Shown here piece after piece: positions 24,890 to 33,139 of a stretch of 64,000 bases of DNA. Under the pieces are notes generated by a model. The model was not told the origin of the DNA and ran no database searches. It worked only from the letters and a program-made list of their open reading frames with translations. Position numbers and translations under genes: made by a program. Origin of the DNA: Lysobacter changpingensis. Lineage in GTDB: Bacteria > Pseudomonadota > Gammaproteobacteria > Xanthomonadales > Xanthomonadaceae. The first letter of the stretch is position 1; every line of letters starts with the position of its first letter. The DNA lies in NCBI RefSeq assembly GCF_017308985.1, contig NZ_JADWPE010000003.1, forward strand, positions 1,302,001 through 1,366,000, read 5' to 3'.

Positions 24890-27031
24890 ATGCTCCGCCG
24901 CCATGCCCTCGCCAGTGCCCTGCTGGCCGCCCTCGTCGCGCCTGTCGCCCACGCCGATGAGGCCACCGACATCGATCGCGTGACCGTTTCCGCCAGCACC
25001 AGCCGCATTCCCGATTCCGAGGCCGCGCTGCCGAACACGATCACCGTGATCGACCAGGCGCAGCTGCAGCAGCAGCTCGCGCTGACGCAGGACGTATCGC
25101 AAGTGCTGGCGAACCTGATTCCCTCCTTCGCGCCCTCGCGCCAGAAGCTCACCAACAGCGGCGAGACGCTGCGCGGACGCAAGCCGCTGTACCTCGTCGA
25201 CGGCGTGCCGCAGTCCACGCCGCTGCGCGACGGCGGTCGCGACGGCCACACCATCGATCCGTCGATGATCGAGCGCATCGAGGTCATCCACGGCGCGAAC
25301 GCGCTGCAGGGCCTGGGCGCGTCGGGCGGCATCATCAACATCATCACCAAGCGCGCGCCGCGCCAGGACGGCCAGGCCTTCCAGGACGTCTCGGTGTCCG
25401 CGTCCACCGCCGTGCCGCACGAGAGCGACAGCACCGGCTACCGCGCGTCCTACCTGTTCGGCACGCGCAGCGGCGCGTTCGACTTCGTCGGCGGCGCCTC
25501 GTACGCCAGCGAAGGCCTGTACTACGACGCCGACGGCGACTCGATCGCCGTCAACGACGTGCAGGGCGACCTGATGGACGCGGAGAGCTACAACCTCTTC
25601 GCCAAGGCCGGCTGGAACCTCGACGGGAACCGCCGTCTGCAGCTCAGCGCGAACCGCTACGAACTGCAGGGCAACAACAACTACCACGCGGTCGAAGGCG
25701 ATCCCGCCACCGGCGAGACGGCGACGTCCGCGCGCGGCGGCAGCATCGGCGAAGGCCCGCGCAACCGCTCCACCTCGCTGACGCTGGACTACACCGACAA
25801 GGCGCTCGCCGGCGGCTACTTCCAGGCGCAGCTGTACTGGGTCGATTTCGAGGCCCTGTACGGCGGCAGCTTCTGGGGCGATTTCTGGGGCGACGGCCGC
25901 GATCCGGACTGGTTCGACCAGTCGCAGAACGCGTCGGAAAAGCTCGGCGGCAAGTTCAGCTGGTCGCGTGGCGACCTGTTCGGCCTGCGCCTGCGCGCGA
26001 CCCTGGGCCTGGACATCGCGCGCGACACGACCTCGCAGGAACTCGTGCGCGCCGGCATGGATTGGGTGCCGGAAACCACCTACGAGTCGGTTTCGCCCTT
26101 CGTGCAGCTGGAATGGTGGGTGGCCGATTCGGTGATGCTGACCGGCGGCCTGCGCCACGAACGCGGCAAGCTGCAGGTCGACGACTACATCACCATTCCC
26201 GACCAGCGCCTCACGCCCGGCATCCATGGCACGCGCTACCTCGTCGAAGGCGGTTCGCCGGAAACCAGCGAGACCCTGCCGAACGTCGGCATCGTGTGGG
26301 AAGCCACCGACGCACTGAAGTTCTACGCGTCCTATTCGGAAGGCTACACGGTGGCCGACATCGGCCGCGTGCTGCGCGCGATCAACACGCCGGACCAGCG
26401 CGTGGACACGCTGGTCGACCTCCAGCCGGTCATCGCCGACAACCAGGAAATCGGCCTGGACTACGACGACGGCCGCTGGCTGGTGCACCTGGCGGCGTTC
26501 TGGTCGGATTCCGACCTGGGTTCGCGCCTGGCCTTCGACCAGGCCACGCAGTTCTACAAGGTCGTGCGCGAGCGCACCGAGATCGACGGTTTCGAAGGCA
26601 GCGTCGCCTACCAGTTCAGCGACGCCACGCGCGTCGGCCTGGCCTACGCGCAGACCGACGGCCGATACGACAGCAACGGCGACGATCGCGTGGACAGCGA
26701 CCTGCCGGGCGTCAACGTGAGCCCGGATCGCGCCACCGCCTTCTGGGAGCAGTCCTGGACGCCGGCGATCTCCACGCGCCTGCAGGCCAGCCACTCGCTC
26801 GACCGCGATTTCGACTATCGCGGCACGACGCTGCCGGACGAGTTCGAGGGTTACACGACGGTCGACCTGCAGGCGCGCTTCCAGCTGCCGGTCGGCGCGC
26901 TGAACGTGGGCGTGGAGAACCTGTTCGGTGAGCAGTACACGACGTATTACTCGCAGACCACGCCGCGCGCCGACACCTACACCGCCGGTCGCGGTCGCGT
27001 GCTGACGGTGGGCTGGTCGCACCGGTTCTGA
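24890..27031 (+). CDS. TonB-dependent siderophore-type receptor
   Basis: A 713-residue outer-membrane receptor with signal peptide (ALASALLAALVAPVAHADEA), TonB-box-like IDRVTVSAS and plug domain (TITVIDQAQLQQQLALTQD, GRKPLYLVDGVPQSTPLRDG, IERIEVIHGANALQGLGASG). It ends in a beta-barrel with terminal RVLTVGWSHRF, Phe last. The barrel includes LKFYASYSEGYTVADIGRVL and LNVGVENLFGEQY. Together with the Fur-like box and the following PepSY protein this points to import of a ferric siderophore. The ligand is not known and no siderophore biosynthesis genes are nearby. The next gene starts 12 bases downstream. Confidence 0.9.
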   Translation: MLRRHALASALLAALVAPVAHADEATDIDRVTVSASTSRIPDSEAALPNTITVIDQAQLQQQLALTQDVSQVLANLIPSFAPSRQKLTNSGETLRGRKPLYLVDGVPQSTPLRDGGRDGHTIDPSMIERIEVIHGANALQGLGASGGIINIITKRAPRQDGQAFQDVSVSASTAVPHESDSTGYRASYLFGTRSGAFDFVGGASYASEGLYYDADGDSIAVNDVQGDLMDAESYNLFAKAGWNLDGNRRLQLSANRYELQGNNNYHAVEGDPATGETATSARGGSIGEGPRNRSTSLTLDYTDKALAGGYFQAQLYWVDFEALYGGSFWGDFWGDGRDPDWFDQSQNASEKLGGKFSWSRGDLFGLRLRATLGLDIARDTTSQELVRAGMDWVPETTYESVSPFVQLEWWVADSVMLTGGLRHERGKLQVDDYITIPDQRLTPGIHGTRYLVEGGSPETSETLPNVGIVWEATDALKFYASYSEGYTVADIGRVLRAINTPDQRVDTLVDLQPVIADNQEIGLDYDDGRWLVHLAAFWSDSDLGSRLAFDQATQFYKVVRERTEIDGFEGSVAYQFSDATRVGLAYAQTDGRYDSNGDDRVDSDLPGVNVSPDRATAFWEQSWTPAISTRLQASHSLDRDFDYRGTTLPDEFEGYTTVDLQARFQLPVGALNVGVENLFGEQYTTYYSQTTPRADTYTAGRGRVLTVGWSHRF

Positions 27032-27043
27032 TAAACCACGCAG

Positions 27044-28132
27044 ATGGACATGGCCACCACCGTCGCCGCATCGAAGGCACCGCCCAGGCGGCGCCTGCGC
27101 GCGGCGCTGTCGTGGCTGCACCTGTGGACGGGGCTGACCGCGGGGCTGGTGTTCGCACTCGCCTCGCTGGCGGGCACGGTGCTGGTGTTCCATGTCGATC
27201 TGCTCAAACTGCAGCATCCGCAACTCGCGCAGCACGAACCCGTCGCAGACGGGCGCGTGCTCGCGCAACTCATCGAACGCTGGCGGCCGGAAGGCTTGCG
27301 CTCGCTCGATCTTCCGCGCGAGGAACTGCCGGTCTGGCAGGCGTATTTCGAGGACGGACATCGCCAGTACTTCGCGCCCGAGGACGGCGCGCTGCTGCTC
27401 TACCGCAGCCATCGCGACGACGTGCTGCTGTGGCTGCACGAGTGGCACGTGGACCTGCTCGGTGGAAAGACCGGTCGCGAAGTCTGGGGCGTGATCGGCT
27501 GGATCTCGCTGGCGATGATCCTGATCGGCCTGTATCTGTGGTGGCCGAAGGCGGGGCGCTATCTCGCGCAACTGAAGGTGCACGCGGGACCGCCAGTGCG
27601 GCGCTGGCTCACGTGGCATCGCAGCGCCGGCGTGATCCTGCTTCCGCTGCTGTTGCTCGGGACGGTGACCGGCGTCGGCATGGTGTATTCGAAAGGCTTC
27701 CAGAAGGCCCTGACGGGTGCGTTCGGCGGGAAGAACGTGGCGGCGCCGGAACTGCCCGCGAGCAGTGCGCCGATCGACTGGACGCACGCGATCGCGCAGG
27801 CGCGCATCGCGATTCCGGAGGCGCGGCTGGCACGCGTGTCGGTGCCCGATCCGGATGAAGGCGCGGTCTCGTTCCGCGCACAGGCCCACGGCGAATGGCA
27901 TCCGGTGGGACGCAGCACGATCGTGCTGACGCGCGACGGCCGGGTCGTCCAGGCCTTCGACGCGACGACGCACGGCCTCGGCATGCGCATGAGCCAGGCG
28001 TTCTATCCGTTGCACATCGGCGCGGTCGGCGGCAGCACGATGAAGTGGATCACCGCGTTCATCGGGCTGCTGCCGATGTTCCTGCTGGTGACGGGGTTCC
28101 TGTTCTGGCGGCGTCGACGCGGGAAGCGGTAA
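27044..28132 (+). CDS. PepSY-associated transmembrane protein (iron-uptake accessory)
   Basis: A 362-residue protein with four transmembrane helices: near residues 28-48 (GLVFALASLAGTVLVFHVDL), about 150-170 (VIGWISLAMILIGLYLWWPK), about 195-215 (SAGVILLPLLLLGTVTGVGM) and at the C-terminus (WITAFIGLLPMFLLVTGFLF). PepSY-type regions lie between them. WLHLWTGL near the N-terminus and the WWPK end of helix 2 are characteristic. The family, formerly called iron-regulated membrane proteins, is regularly encoded after siderophore receptors; some members act as reductases releasing iron from siderophores. It is probably co-transcribed with the receptor. Confidence 0.85.
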   Translation: MDMATTVAASKAPPRRRLRAALSWLHLWTGLTAGLVFALASLAGTVLVFHVDLLKLQHPQLAQHEPVADGRVLAQLIERWRPEGLRSLDLPREELPVWQAYFEDGHRQYFAPEDGALLLYRSHRDDVLLWLHEWHVDLLGGKTGREVWGVIGWISLAMILIGLYLWWPKAGRYLAQLKVHAGPPVRRWLTWHRSAGVILLPLLLLGTVTGVGMVYSKGFQKALTGAFGGKNVAAPELPASSAPIDWTHAIAQARIAIPEARLARVSVPDPDEGAVSFRAQAHGEWHPVGRSTIVLTRDGRVVQAFDATTHGLGMRMSQAFYPLHIGAVGGSTMKWITAFIGLLPMFLLVTGFLFWRRRRGKR

Positions 28133-28198
28133 GCCGGCGATCCGGGTGGCGTGATGGCCTCGCACGGGACAACGATATCCCGCCGCTACAATAAGGCC

Positions 28199-29209
28199 AT
28201 GTCCGCCCTCTCCTTCCGCATCGGTCCGCACGAGATCGCCCCGCGCGTCGTCCTGGCGCCGATGGCGGGCGTGACCGACAAGCCGTTCCGCATCCTGTGC
28301 AAGCGCATGGGTGCGGGGCTGTGCGTGTCGGAGATGACGACTTCGGACCCGCGTTTCTGGACCACGTCGAAGTCGCGCCACCGCATGGACCACGAAGGCG
28401 AGCCGGCGCCGATCAGCGTGCAGATCGCAGGCACCGTGCCGGAGGTGATGGCGGATGCCGCGCGCTACAACGTCGACCACGGCGCGCAGATCATCGACAT
28501 CAACATGGGCTGCCCGGCGAAAAAGGTCTGCAACGCCTGGGCCGGATCGGCGCTGATGCGCGAGCCGGAACTGGTCGCGCGCATCCTCGACGCCGTCGTG
28601 CGCGCGGTGGACGTGCCGGTCACGCTGAAGATCCGCACCGGCTGGGCCGCCGGGCAACGCAACGCGCTGGAGATCGCGCGCATCGCGGAACGTGCCGGCA
28701 TCGCCGCGCTCGCCGTGCACGGCCGCACGCGCGACCAGCAGTACACCGGCTTCGCCGAATACGACACGATCGCCGAAGTGAAGGCCGCGCTGTCGATTCC
28801 CGTGTTCGCCAACGGCGACATCGATTCCCCGCACAAGGCCGCGCAGGTGCTCGCGCACACCGGCTGCGATGCGGTGCTCGTCGGGCGCGCGGCGCAGGGC
28901 CGGCCGTGGATCTTCCGCGAGATCGCGCACTACCTGGAAACGGGCGAAACGCTCCCCGAACCCACGCTGGCGGAAGTGCGCGACGTGCTGCTCGGGCATC
29001 TGGAACACCTGCATGCGTTCTACGGCGAGGTCTCCGGCGTGCGTATCGCGCGCAAGCATCTGGGCTGGTACGCGAAGGACCGACCCGAGAACGCGGCGTT
29101 CCGCGCGGTGGTGAACCGGGCGGAGACGGCGGAGGCGCAGCTCTCGCTCACGCGCGACTACTTCGATGCGTTGATCGCGGGCGTGCAGCCGCTGGGTGTG
29201 GCGGCGTAA
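28199..29209 (+). CDS. dusB: tRNA-dihydrouridine synthase B
   Basis: The 336-residue product starts at the ATG at 28199; an in-frame ATG at 28151 lies upstream of a -10-like TACAAT and is rejected. Motifs: VVLAPMAGVTDKPFRILCKR, the catalytic-Cys loop INMGCPAKKVCNAWAGSALM with Cys in GCPAKKVCN, ALAVHGRTRDQQYTGFAEYD, and PVFANGDIDSPHKAAQVLAH. The enzyme reduces uridines in the D-loop of tRNA using FMN and NADPH. In many gammaproteobacteria dusB is followed by fis; that is not so here. Confidence 0.95.
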   Translation: MSALSFRIGPHEIAPRVVLAPMAGVTDKPFRILCKRMGAGLCVSEMTTSDPRFWTTSKSRHRMDHEGEPAPISVQIAGTVPEVMADAARYNVDHGAQIIDINMGCPAKKVCNAWAGSALMREPELVARILDAVVRAVDVPVTLKIRTGWAAGQRNALEIARIAERAGIAALAVHGRTRDQQYTGFAEYDTIAEVKAALSIPVFANGDIDSPHKAAQVLAHTGCDAVLVGRAAQGRPWIFREIAHYLETGETLPEPTLAEVRDVLLGHLEHLHAFYGEVSGVRIARKHLGWYAKDRPENAAFRAVVNRAETAEAQLSLTRDYFDALIAGVQPLGVAA

Positions 29210-29213
29210 CGAA

Positions 29214-29310
29214 CTTCCCGCGAAGTCGGGAAGCCATCCTTCGGGCGCATCAGCCATCCGGAAGACGGAATCGATGCGGACAGTCGGATCCCCGCCTTCG
29301 CGGGGATGAC
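29214..29310. repeat. Intergenic palindrome and GGGGATGACGG-type repeat
   Basis: A near-palindrome CTTCCCGCGAAGTCGGGAAG sits five bases after the dusB stop and may serve as its terminator, though no T-run follows. About 40 bases on comes GGATCCCCGCCTTCGCGGGG and ATGACGG, a second inverted repeat of a common dispersed kind. Related sequence (CGTCATCCCGGCGAAAGCCGG) occurs near 51990-52020. Confidence 0.55.
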
Positions 29311-29418
29311 GGTGATACTGGGAAAACGGGAATGGGACAGCACGTTCCTGCCGCGACGGCTGGTTCTTAACTTCCGCCATGCGAGCATCCCGGCATCCGA
29401 TACCGCACCGGTGCCGCC

Positions 29419-30255
29419 ATGCCTTCCAACCCGACGTCCTGCTCCGACTTCCCCTACCTGCACGGCTTCTCCGCGACCGAACAGGCGCGGCTGGTCAAGC
29501 AGGCGCGGCTGGCCGAATCGACGATCTTCCACAACATCGACTACAGCAGCGCGCAGCGGCTGCTGGAAGTGGGCAGCGGTGTCGGCGCGCAGACCGAAAT
29601 CCTGCTGCGCCGCTTCCCGGAACTGCACGCGACCTGCGTCGATCTCAACGAAGCGCAGCTCGACGCCGCGCGCGCCAACCTCGATGCGATGCCATGGCTG
29701 AAAGGCCGTTACGACCTGCACCAGGCCGACGCCACCAATCTGCCTTTCGAACCGCGCAGCTTCGATGCCGCCTTCCTGTGCTGGGTGCTCGAGCACGTGC
29801 CTTCGCCCTCGCGCGTGCTCAACGAAGTGCGCCGCGTGCTCGCGCCGGGATCGCCGGTGTACATCACCGAGGTGATGAACTCGTCCTTCCTGCTCGATCC
29901 GTATTCGCCGAACGTATGGCGCTACTGGATGGCGTTCAACGACTTCCAGTACGACAGCGGCGGCGATCCGTTCGTCGGCGCGAAGCTCGGCAACCTGCTG
30001 CTGGCCGGCGGCTTCCGGGACGTGACCACCGAAGTGAAGACGTTCTACTTCGACAACCGCGAACCGGCGCGGCGCAAGACGATGATCGCGTTCTGGGAGG
30101 AACTGCTGCTGTCCGCCGCCGACCAGCTGATCGAAGCGGGCAAGGTCACGCAGGACGTGGTCGACGGCATGCGCCGCGAGATGCACCAGGTGCAGAACGA
30201 TCCGAATGCGGTGTTCTTCTACGCGTTCGTGCAGGCGCGCGCGGTCGTTTATTGA
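29419..30255 (+). CDS. Class I SAM-dependent methyltransferase
   Basis: A 278-residue protein with the Rossmann methyltransferase motifs in order: I (LLEVGSGVGAQTEIL, near residue 52), post-I (ATCVDLNEAQL), II (FDAAFLCWVLEHVPSPSRVL) and III (RRVLAPGSPVYITEV). The N-terminal YLHGFSATEQARLVKQA is shared with a group of bacterial methyltransferases annotated only as methyltransferase type 11 or 12. The substrate is unknown. No neighbouring biosynthetic genes suggest a pathway. The start ATG at 29419 comes just after a repeat region. Confidence 0.85.
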   Translation: MPSNPTSCSDFPYLHGFSATEQARLVKQARLAESTIFHNIDYSSAQRLLEVGSGVGAQTEILLRRFPELHATCVDLNEAQLDAARANLDAMPWLKGRYDLHQADATNLPFEPRSFDAAFLCWVLEHVPSPSRVLNEVRRVLAPGSPVYITEVMNSSFLLDPYSPNVWRYWMAFNDFQYDSGGDPFVGAKLGNLLLAGGFRDVTTEVKTFYFDNREPARRKTMIAFWEELLLSAADQLIEAGKVTQDVVDGMRREMHQVQNDPNAVFFYAFVQARAVVY

Positions 30256-30270
30256 AACTGCTACCAGCGC

Positions 30271-30350
30271 AGGAACGAGAAACCAGGAACGGGAAACGGG
30301 TAACGCGTTGCATCACCTGCTCGTTTCCCGTTCCTCTCCACTCGTTCCCC
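30271..30350. repeat. Inverted repeat of GGAACGAGAAACC type
   Basis: The left arm contains AGGAACGAGAAACCAGGAAC and GGGAAACGGG. The right arm, about 20 bases on, reads CTCGTTTCCCGTTCCTCTCC and ACTCGTTCC, the inverted form. The design (short repeated units facing an inverted cluster in a gap) mirrors the GTGATTC clusters. The rest of 30351-30560 shows only the ribosome-binding site of the next gene. Confidence 0.65.
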
Positions 30351-30560
30351 GCTTTGGTGAGATACGTGAAGGCCTCGCATCGTTTTCGCATGTAACCTTC
30401 ATGCGCATGTGCCTGCATCGCGCTCGCGACGAACGGTGCAGGTCGAAAGTAACGCCCCCCTTCGGCCGATGTTTTTCCGCATCGCATGACCCAACCTGCG
30501 AGCGTCGGGGCGTCCCCTCTGCGGATCCACCGCAGCGCTCCGGCGGACCAGGAGGCCAAC

Positions 30561-30875
30561 ATGAAAGCCAAGCTTGCATTCATCGCCCTGGCAATGGCGG
30601 TGGCCCCGGCATGGGCCGCCGATCCGGTAGGCGATCTGTCGAAAGTCACCGGGCTGAGCGAGCGCAAGGTCACGATGCTCGTCGGCAACCGCACGGCGTT
30701 CGCGGAGTATCCGTACACCTACAATCGCGCGTACAAGAAGTTCGTTGCCGCCGTCGGCAAGGACAACTACGAGCGGTTGATGGATGGCGAAGCCATCGCG
30801 CTGCGCGACGCGCAGGGCAACGAGTACCTCGTGCAGCTCGACCGCGAGACGCTCTCGGAGCGCGATGCGCTGTAA
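30561..30875 (+). CDS. Small exported hypothetical protein
   Basis: A 104-residue protein with a clear Sec signal (MKAKLAFIALAMAVAPAWAA, cleaved after AWA). The start ATG at 30561 is preceded by a strong AGGAGG six bases away. The mature part of about 80 residues is charged and Tyr-rich (TAFAEYPYTYNRAYKKF, NYERLMDGEAIALRD) and has no Cys. I do not recognise a domain. It stands alone between an inverted repeat and a convergent gene. A hairpin (CCGCGTG/CACGCGG, 30971-30995) lies beyond its stop and may end both transcripts, but it lacks a T-run. Confidence 0.8.
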   Translation: MKAKLAFIALAMAVAPAWAADPVGDLSKVTGLSERKVTMLVGNRTAFAEYPYTYNRAYKKFVAAVGKDNYERLMDGEAIALRDAQGNEYLVQLDRETLSERDAL

Positions 30876-31025
30876 GTCCGGCCGGGGTGCGCGTCGTCGC
30901 GCGCTCCGGGCGGGCCGGTCCAACCGACGATCGGGTGCCTACGTGAACCGTTCAATGTCCATCTGAAGGGACCGCGTGCGCACGCCACGCGGCCCCGCAG
31001 GAGACGCCGGTTCCGGCACAGGGGA

Positions 31026-32099
31026 TCAATCCAGCGTGACGCCTTCCGCCGACGCGCGCGGCGTGCTTTCGCTTGCGCCCGCACTGGCGATGTCGCTCGC
31101 CGGCTCGTGCCAGATGCGATGCCACATCGCTTCCAGGCGTCGCCCCGCTTCCCACGGCCATTGCAGCTGGTGCGGCGGGATTTCCTTCCAGCCGCCGTCC
31201 TGGCGCGCGACCGCGAAACTGAAGCTGTAATCGGGCTCGGCGCCCATGCGCAGGTCCGACAGCACGAGTTCGCCATCGCGCACCTGGGCCTTCATGAATC
31301 CGCGGTTGAACCACTGCAGGCGCTGCACGGCCGGGAATTCCCGTACCTGCGACATCGCGGCGACGTCGGAGGGATGATGGCGGAACCGCATCAGCCCCTG
31401 GTCCGCGACCAGCGAGCGTTCGCCTTCGACGAAGCCGTCGGGCGTCATCGCGACCACGCGCCAGAGCAGGATGTTGAACGGCATCGGCACCGAGAATCGC
31501 GGCGCATCCGCCAGCCCCTGCGCTGCGAGCGCCTGCTCCGCCGCATGGTCGACCTGCCGCTTGGCGAGCAGCGACAGGCCGAGGTAAAGCGAACTCACCG
31601 ACAGCCCGGCGACGAGCATGGCGTGCGCGATGCGCCGCTCCCGCGCGAACCACGCGATGACGCACGCCAGCAGCAGCCATACGGTATAGAGCGGATCGAT
31701 GATGAACACGCTCGACCACATCGTCGGGCGAACCGGCAGGGGCCACAGCAGCTGCGTGCCGTACACGGTGAACGCGTCGAGCAGCGGATGCGTCACCAGC
31801 GCGCCCTGCATCGCCCAGAACCAGCGCTTGGGCGATTGCGCGACACGGCCGCCACGCGAGCGGAACCACGCCCAGATCGCCCACGCGACGAAGGGCAGCA
31901 CCAGCAGCGAATGGCTGAAGCTGCGATGCCAGGTCATGCGCGCGACCGGGTCGTCGGTGATCAGGTTGATGGGAAGGACGTCGAGGTCGGGCAGCGTGCC
32001 GAGCGCCGCGCCGGCGAGCAGTGCGGCGCGCCGATGCTGCGGCGGTGCGATGGCGGCGGCGACGGCGGCGCCGAGGACGATCTGGGTGAAGGAATCCAT
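31026..32099 (-). CDS. Inner-membrane metal-dependent hydrolase (YdjM/DUF457 type)
   Basis: A 357-residue protein. The N-terminus has MDSFTQIVLGAAVAAAIAPP, then GAALGTLPDLDVLPIN and the conserved His/Asp site WHRSFSHSLLVLPFVAWAIW, which is the signature of the YdjM-like family (PDxD and HRxxxHS). Further helices include AMQGALVTHPLLDAFTVYGT. The C-terminal 150 residues form a soluble region unlike short YdjM proteins (about 200 residues), so this belongs to the longer subgroup. Hydrolase activity is assumed from the metal-ligand pattern; the substrate is unknown. YdjM of E. coli is LexA-controlled; I see no LexA box here. Confidence 0.82.
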   Translation of the reverse strand: MDSFTQIVLGAAVAAAIAPPQHRRAALLAGAALGTLPDLDVLPINLITDDPVARMTWHRSFSHSLLVLPFVAWAIWAWFRSRGGRVAQSPKRWFWAMQGALVTHPLLDAFTVYGTQLLWPLPVRPTMWSSVFIIDPLYTVWLLLACVIAWFARERRIAHAMLVAGLSVSSLYLGLSLLAKRQVDHAAEQALAAQGLADAPRFSVPMPFNILLWRVVAMTPDGFVEGERSLVADQGLMRFRHHPSDVAAMSQVREFPAVQRLQWFNRGFMKAQVRDGELVLSDLRMGAEPDYSFSFAVARQDGGWKEIPPHQLQWPWEAGRRLEAMWHRIWHEPASDIASAGASESTPRASAEGVTLD

Positions 32100-32132
32100 G
32101 CCCGGATGCTAGCGGGTTCGCGTGGTTGGGTG

Positions 32133-32296
32133 TTTGAACCCCTCTCCCTTCCGGAGAGGGGTCGGGGTGAGGGTCAGGGCGTGCGGTGCGGTGATGCGGC
32201 CGAAGCATGCGCGGCATTCAAGTCCGCGGCGCCCTTCGTCGGCGCAACGGTGCTGCACTTCACCCCTCCCCCACCCTCCTGCAGTCGCGGGGGAGT
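32133..32296. repeat. Composite intergenic repeat, copy 3 of 3 (inverted)
   Basis: On the minus strand the blocks run GGGGGAGGGGTGAAGTGCAG, then GGCCGCATCACCGCACCGCA and CCCTCACCCCGACCCCTCTC, the same order as the copies at 5758-5990 and 24617-24770. It fills the gap between the stop codon of the phosphoesterase gene (32297) and the start of the YdjM-like gene. Confidence 0.65.
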
Positions 32297-33139
32297 TCAG
32301 GCCGCTTGCGGTTCCGCCACTGGCTGCTGCTCCGCGTCGGTGCTCTCGTCGCGCCGCGAAGGCCCGATCACCCCCCGCGTCTCCCCCGTATGCGTCAGCA
32401 ACCGCAGCATCCCGTCCGGGTCCTCCGCGATCGCACTGAGGCTTTCGACCCAGTCGCCGTCGTTCGCATAGATCAGGCCGTCGCGTTCGATCAGCGACGC
32501 GCGATGGATGTGCCCGCAGACGATGCCGTCGAGTCCGCGGCGCCGCGCATCGTCCAGTCCGGCCTGCACGAACCGCGCGATGTAGCGCTCGGCCGCGCCG
32601 CTGCGGCGCTTGAGGAATTCCGACAACGACCAGTAGCGCCGGCCGGACAACCGGCGGATGCGGTTGAGCCACTGGTTGCCGGTGAGGATGCGGTAGTACA
32701 GCCAGTCGCCGAATCGTTCCTGCAGGCCGCCGAAATGGGTGACGCCGTCGTAGTCGTCGCCATGCGTGACCAGCAGGCGACGGCCGTCGGCGGTGACGTG
32801 CACCATGCGGCGGCGCACCCGCATGCGCGGCAGCGCGAGGCCGCAGAAGCGGCGGATCGGGCGATCGTGGTTGCCCGGCACGTAGATCAGTTCGGTGCCG
32901 GCGCGACGCAGCGCATGCAGTGCCTCGACCACGCGGTTGTGGTGTGCGCCCCAGCGCGCGCGCCGTTGCGCCATCCACCACAGATCGACGATGTCGCCGA
33001 CGAGGTAAAGACGATCGCAGCGCAGCCCGGCGAGGAAATCGGCCAGTTCGGCCGCGTGGCAGTGCTTGGAACCCAGATGGACGTCGGACACGAAGACCGC
33101 GCGTCGGCGCGGCGGCAACACGGTCGGCATCGACGTCAT
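32297..33139 (-). CDS. LpxH-like metallophosphoesterase (UDP-2,3-diacylglucosamine diphosphatase family)
   Basis: A 280-residue calcineurin-like phosphoesterase with the five metal motifs: SDVHLGSKH, GDIVDLWWM, GNHDRPIRR, THGDDYD and CGHIHRAS. The spacing and WW after the second motif resemble the LpxH family, which cleaves UDP-diacylglucosamine in lipid A synthesis. Many Xanthomonadaceae carry a canonical LpxH elsewhere, so this could be a paralogue acting on another phospho-lipid. The start (33139) overlaps the stop of the upstream acyltransferase gene as ATGA, so the two products are made together. The C-terminal 35 residues are polar and not conserved. Confidence 0.8.
   Translation of the reverse strand: MTSMPTVLPPRRRAVFVSDVHLGSKHCHAAELADFLAGLRCDRLYLVGDIVDLWWMAQRRARWGAHHNRVVEALHALRRAGTELIYVPGNHDRPIRRFCGLALPRMRVRRRMVHVTADGRRLLVTHGDDYDGVTHFGGLQERFGDWLYYRILTGNQWLNRIRRLSGRRYWSLSEFLKRRSGAAERYIARFVQAGLDDARRRGLDGIVCGHIHRASLIERDGLIYANDGDWVESLSAIAEDPDGMLRLLTHTGETRGVIGPSRRDESTDAEQQPVAEPQAA

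Noticed and set aside
24854-29380. 1508-residue open frame on the minus strand
   Set aside because: It runs antisense to the TonB receptor, PepSY and dusB genes, which have clear domains. The His/Arg/Asp-rich translation is the usual shadow of GC-rich genes.
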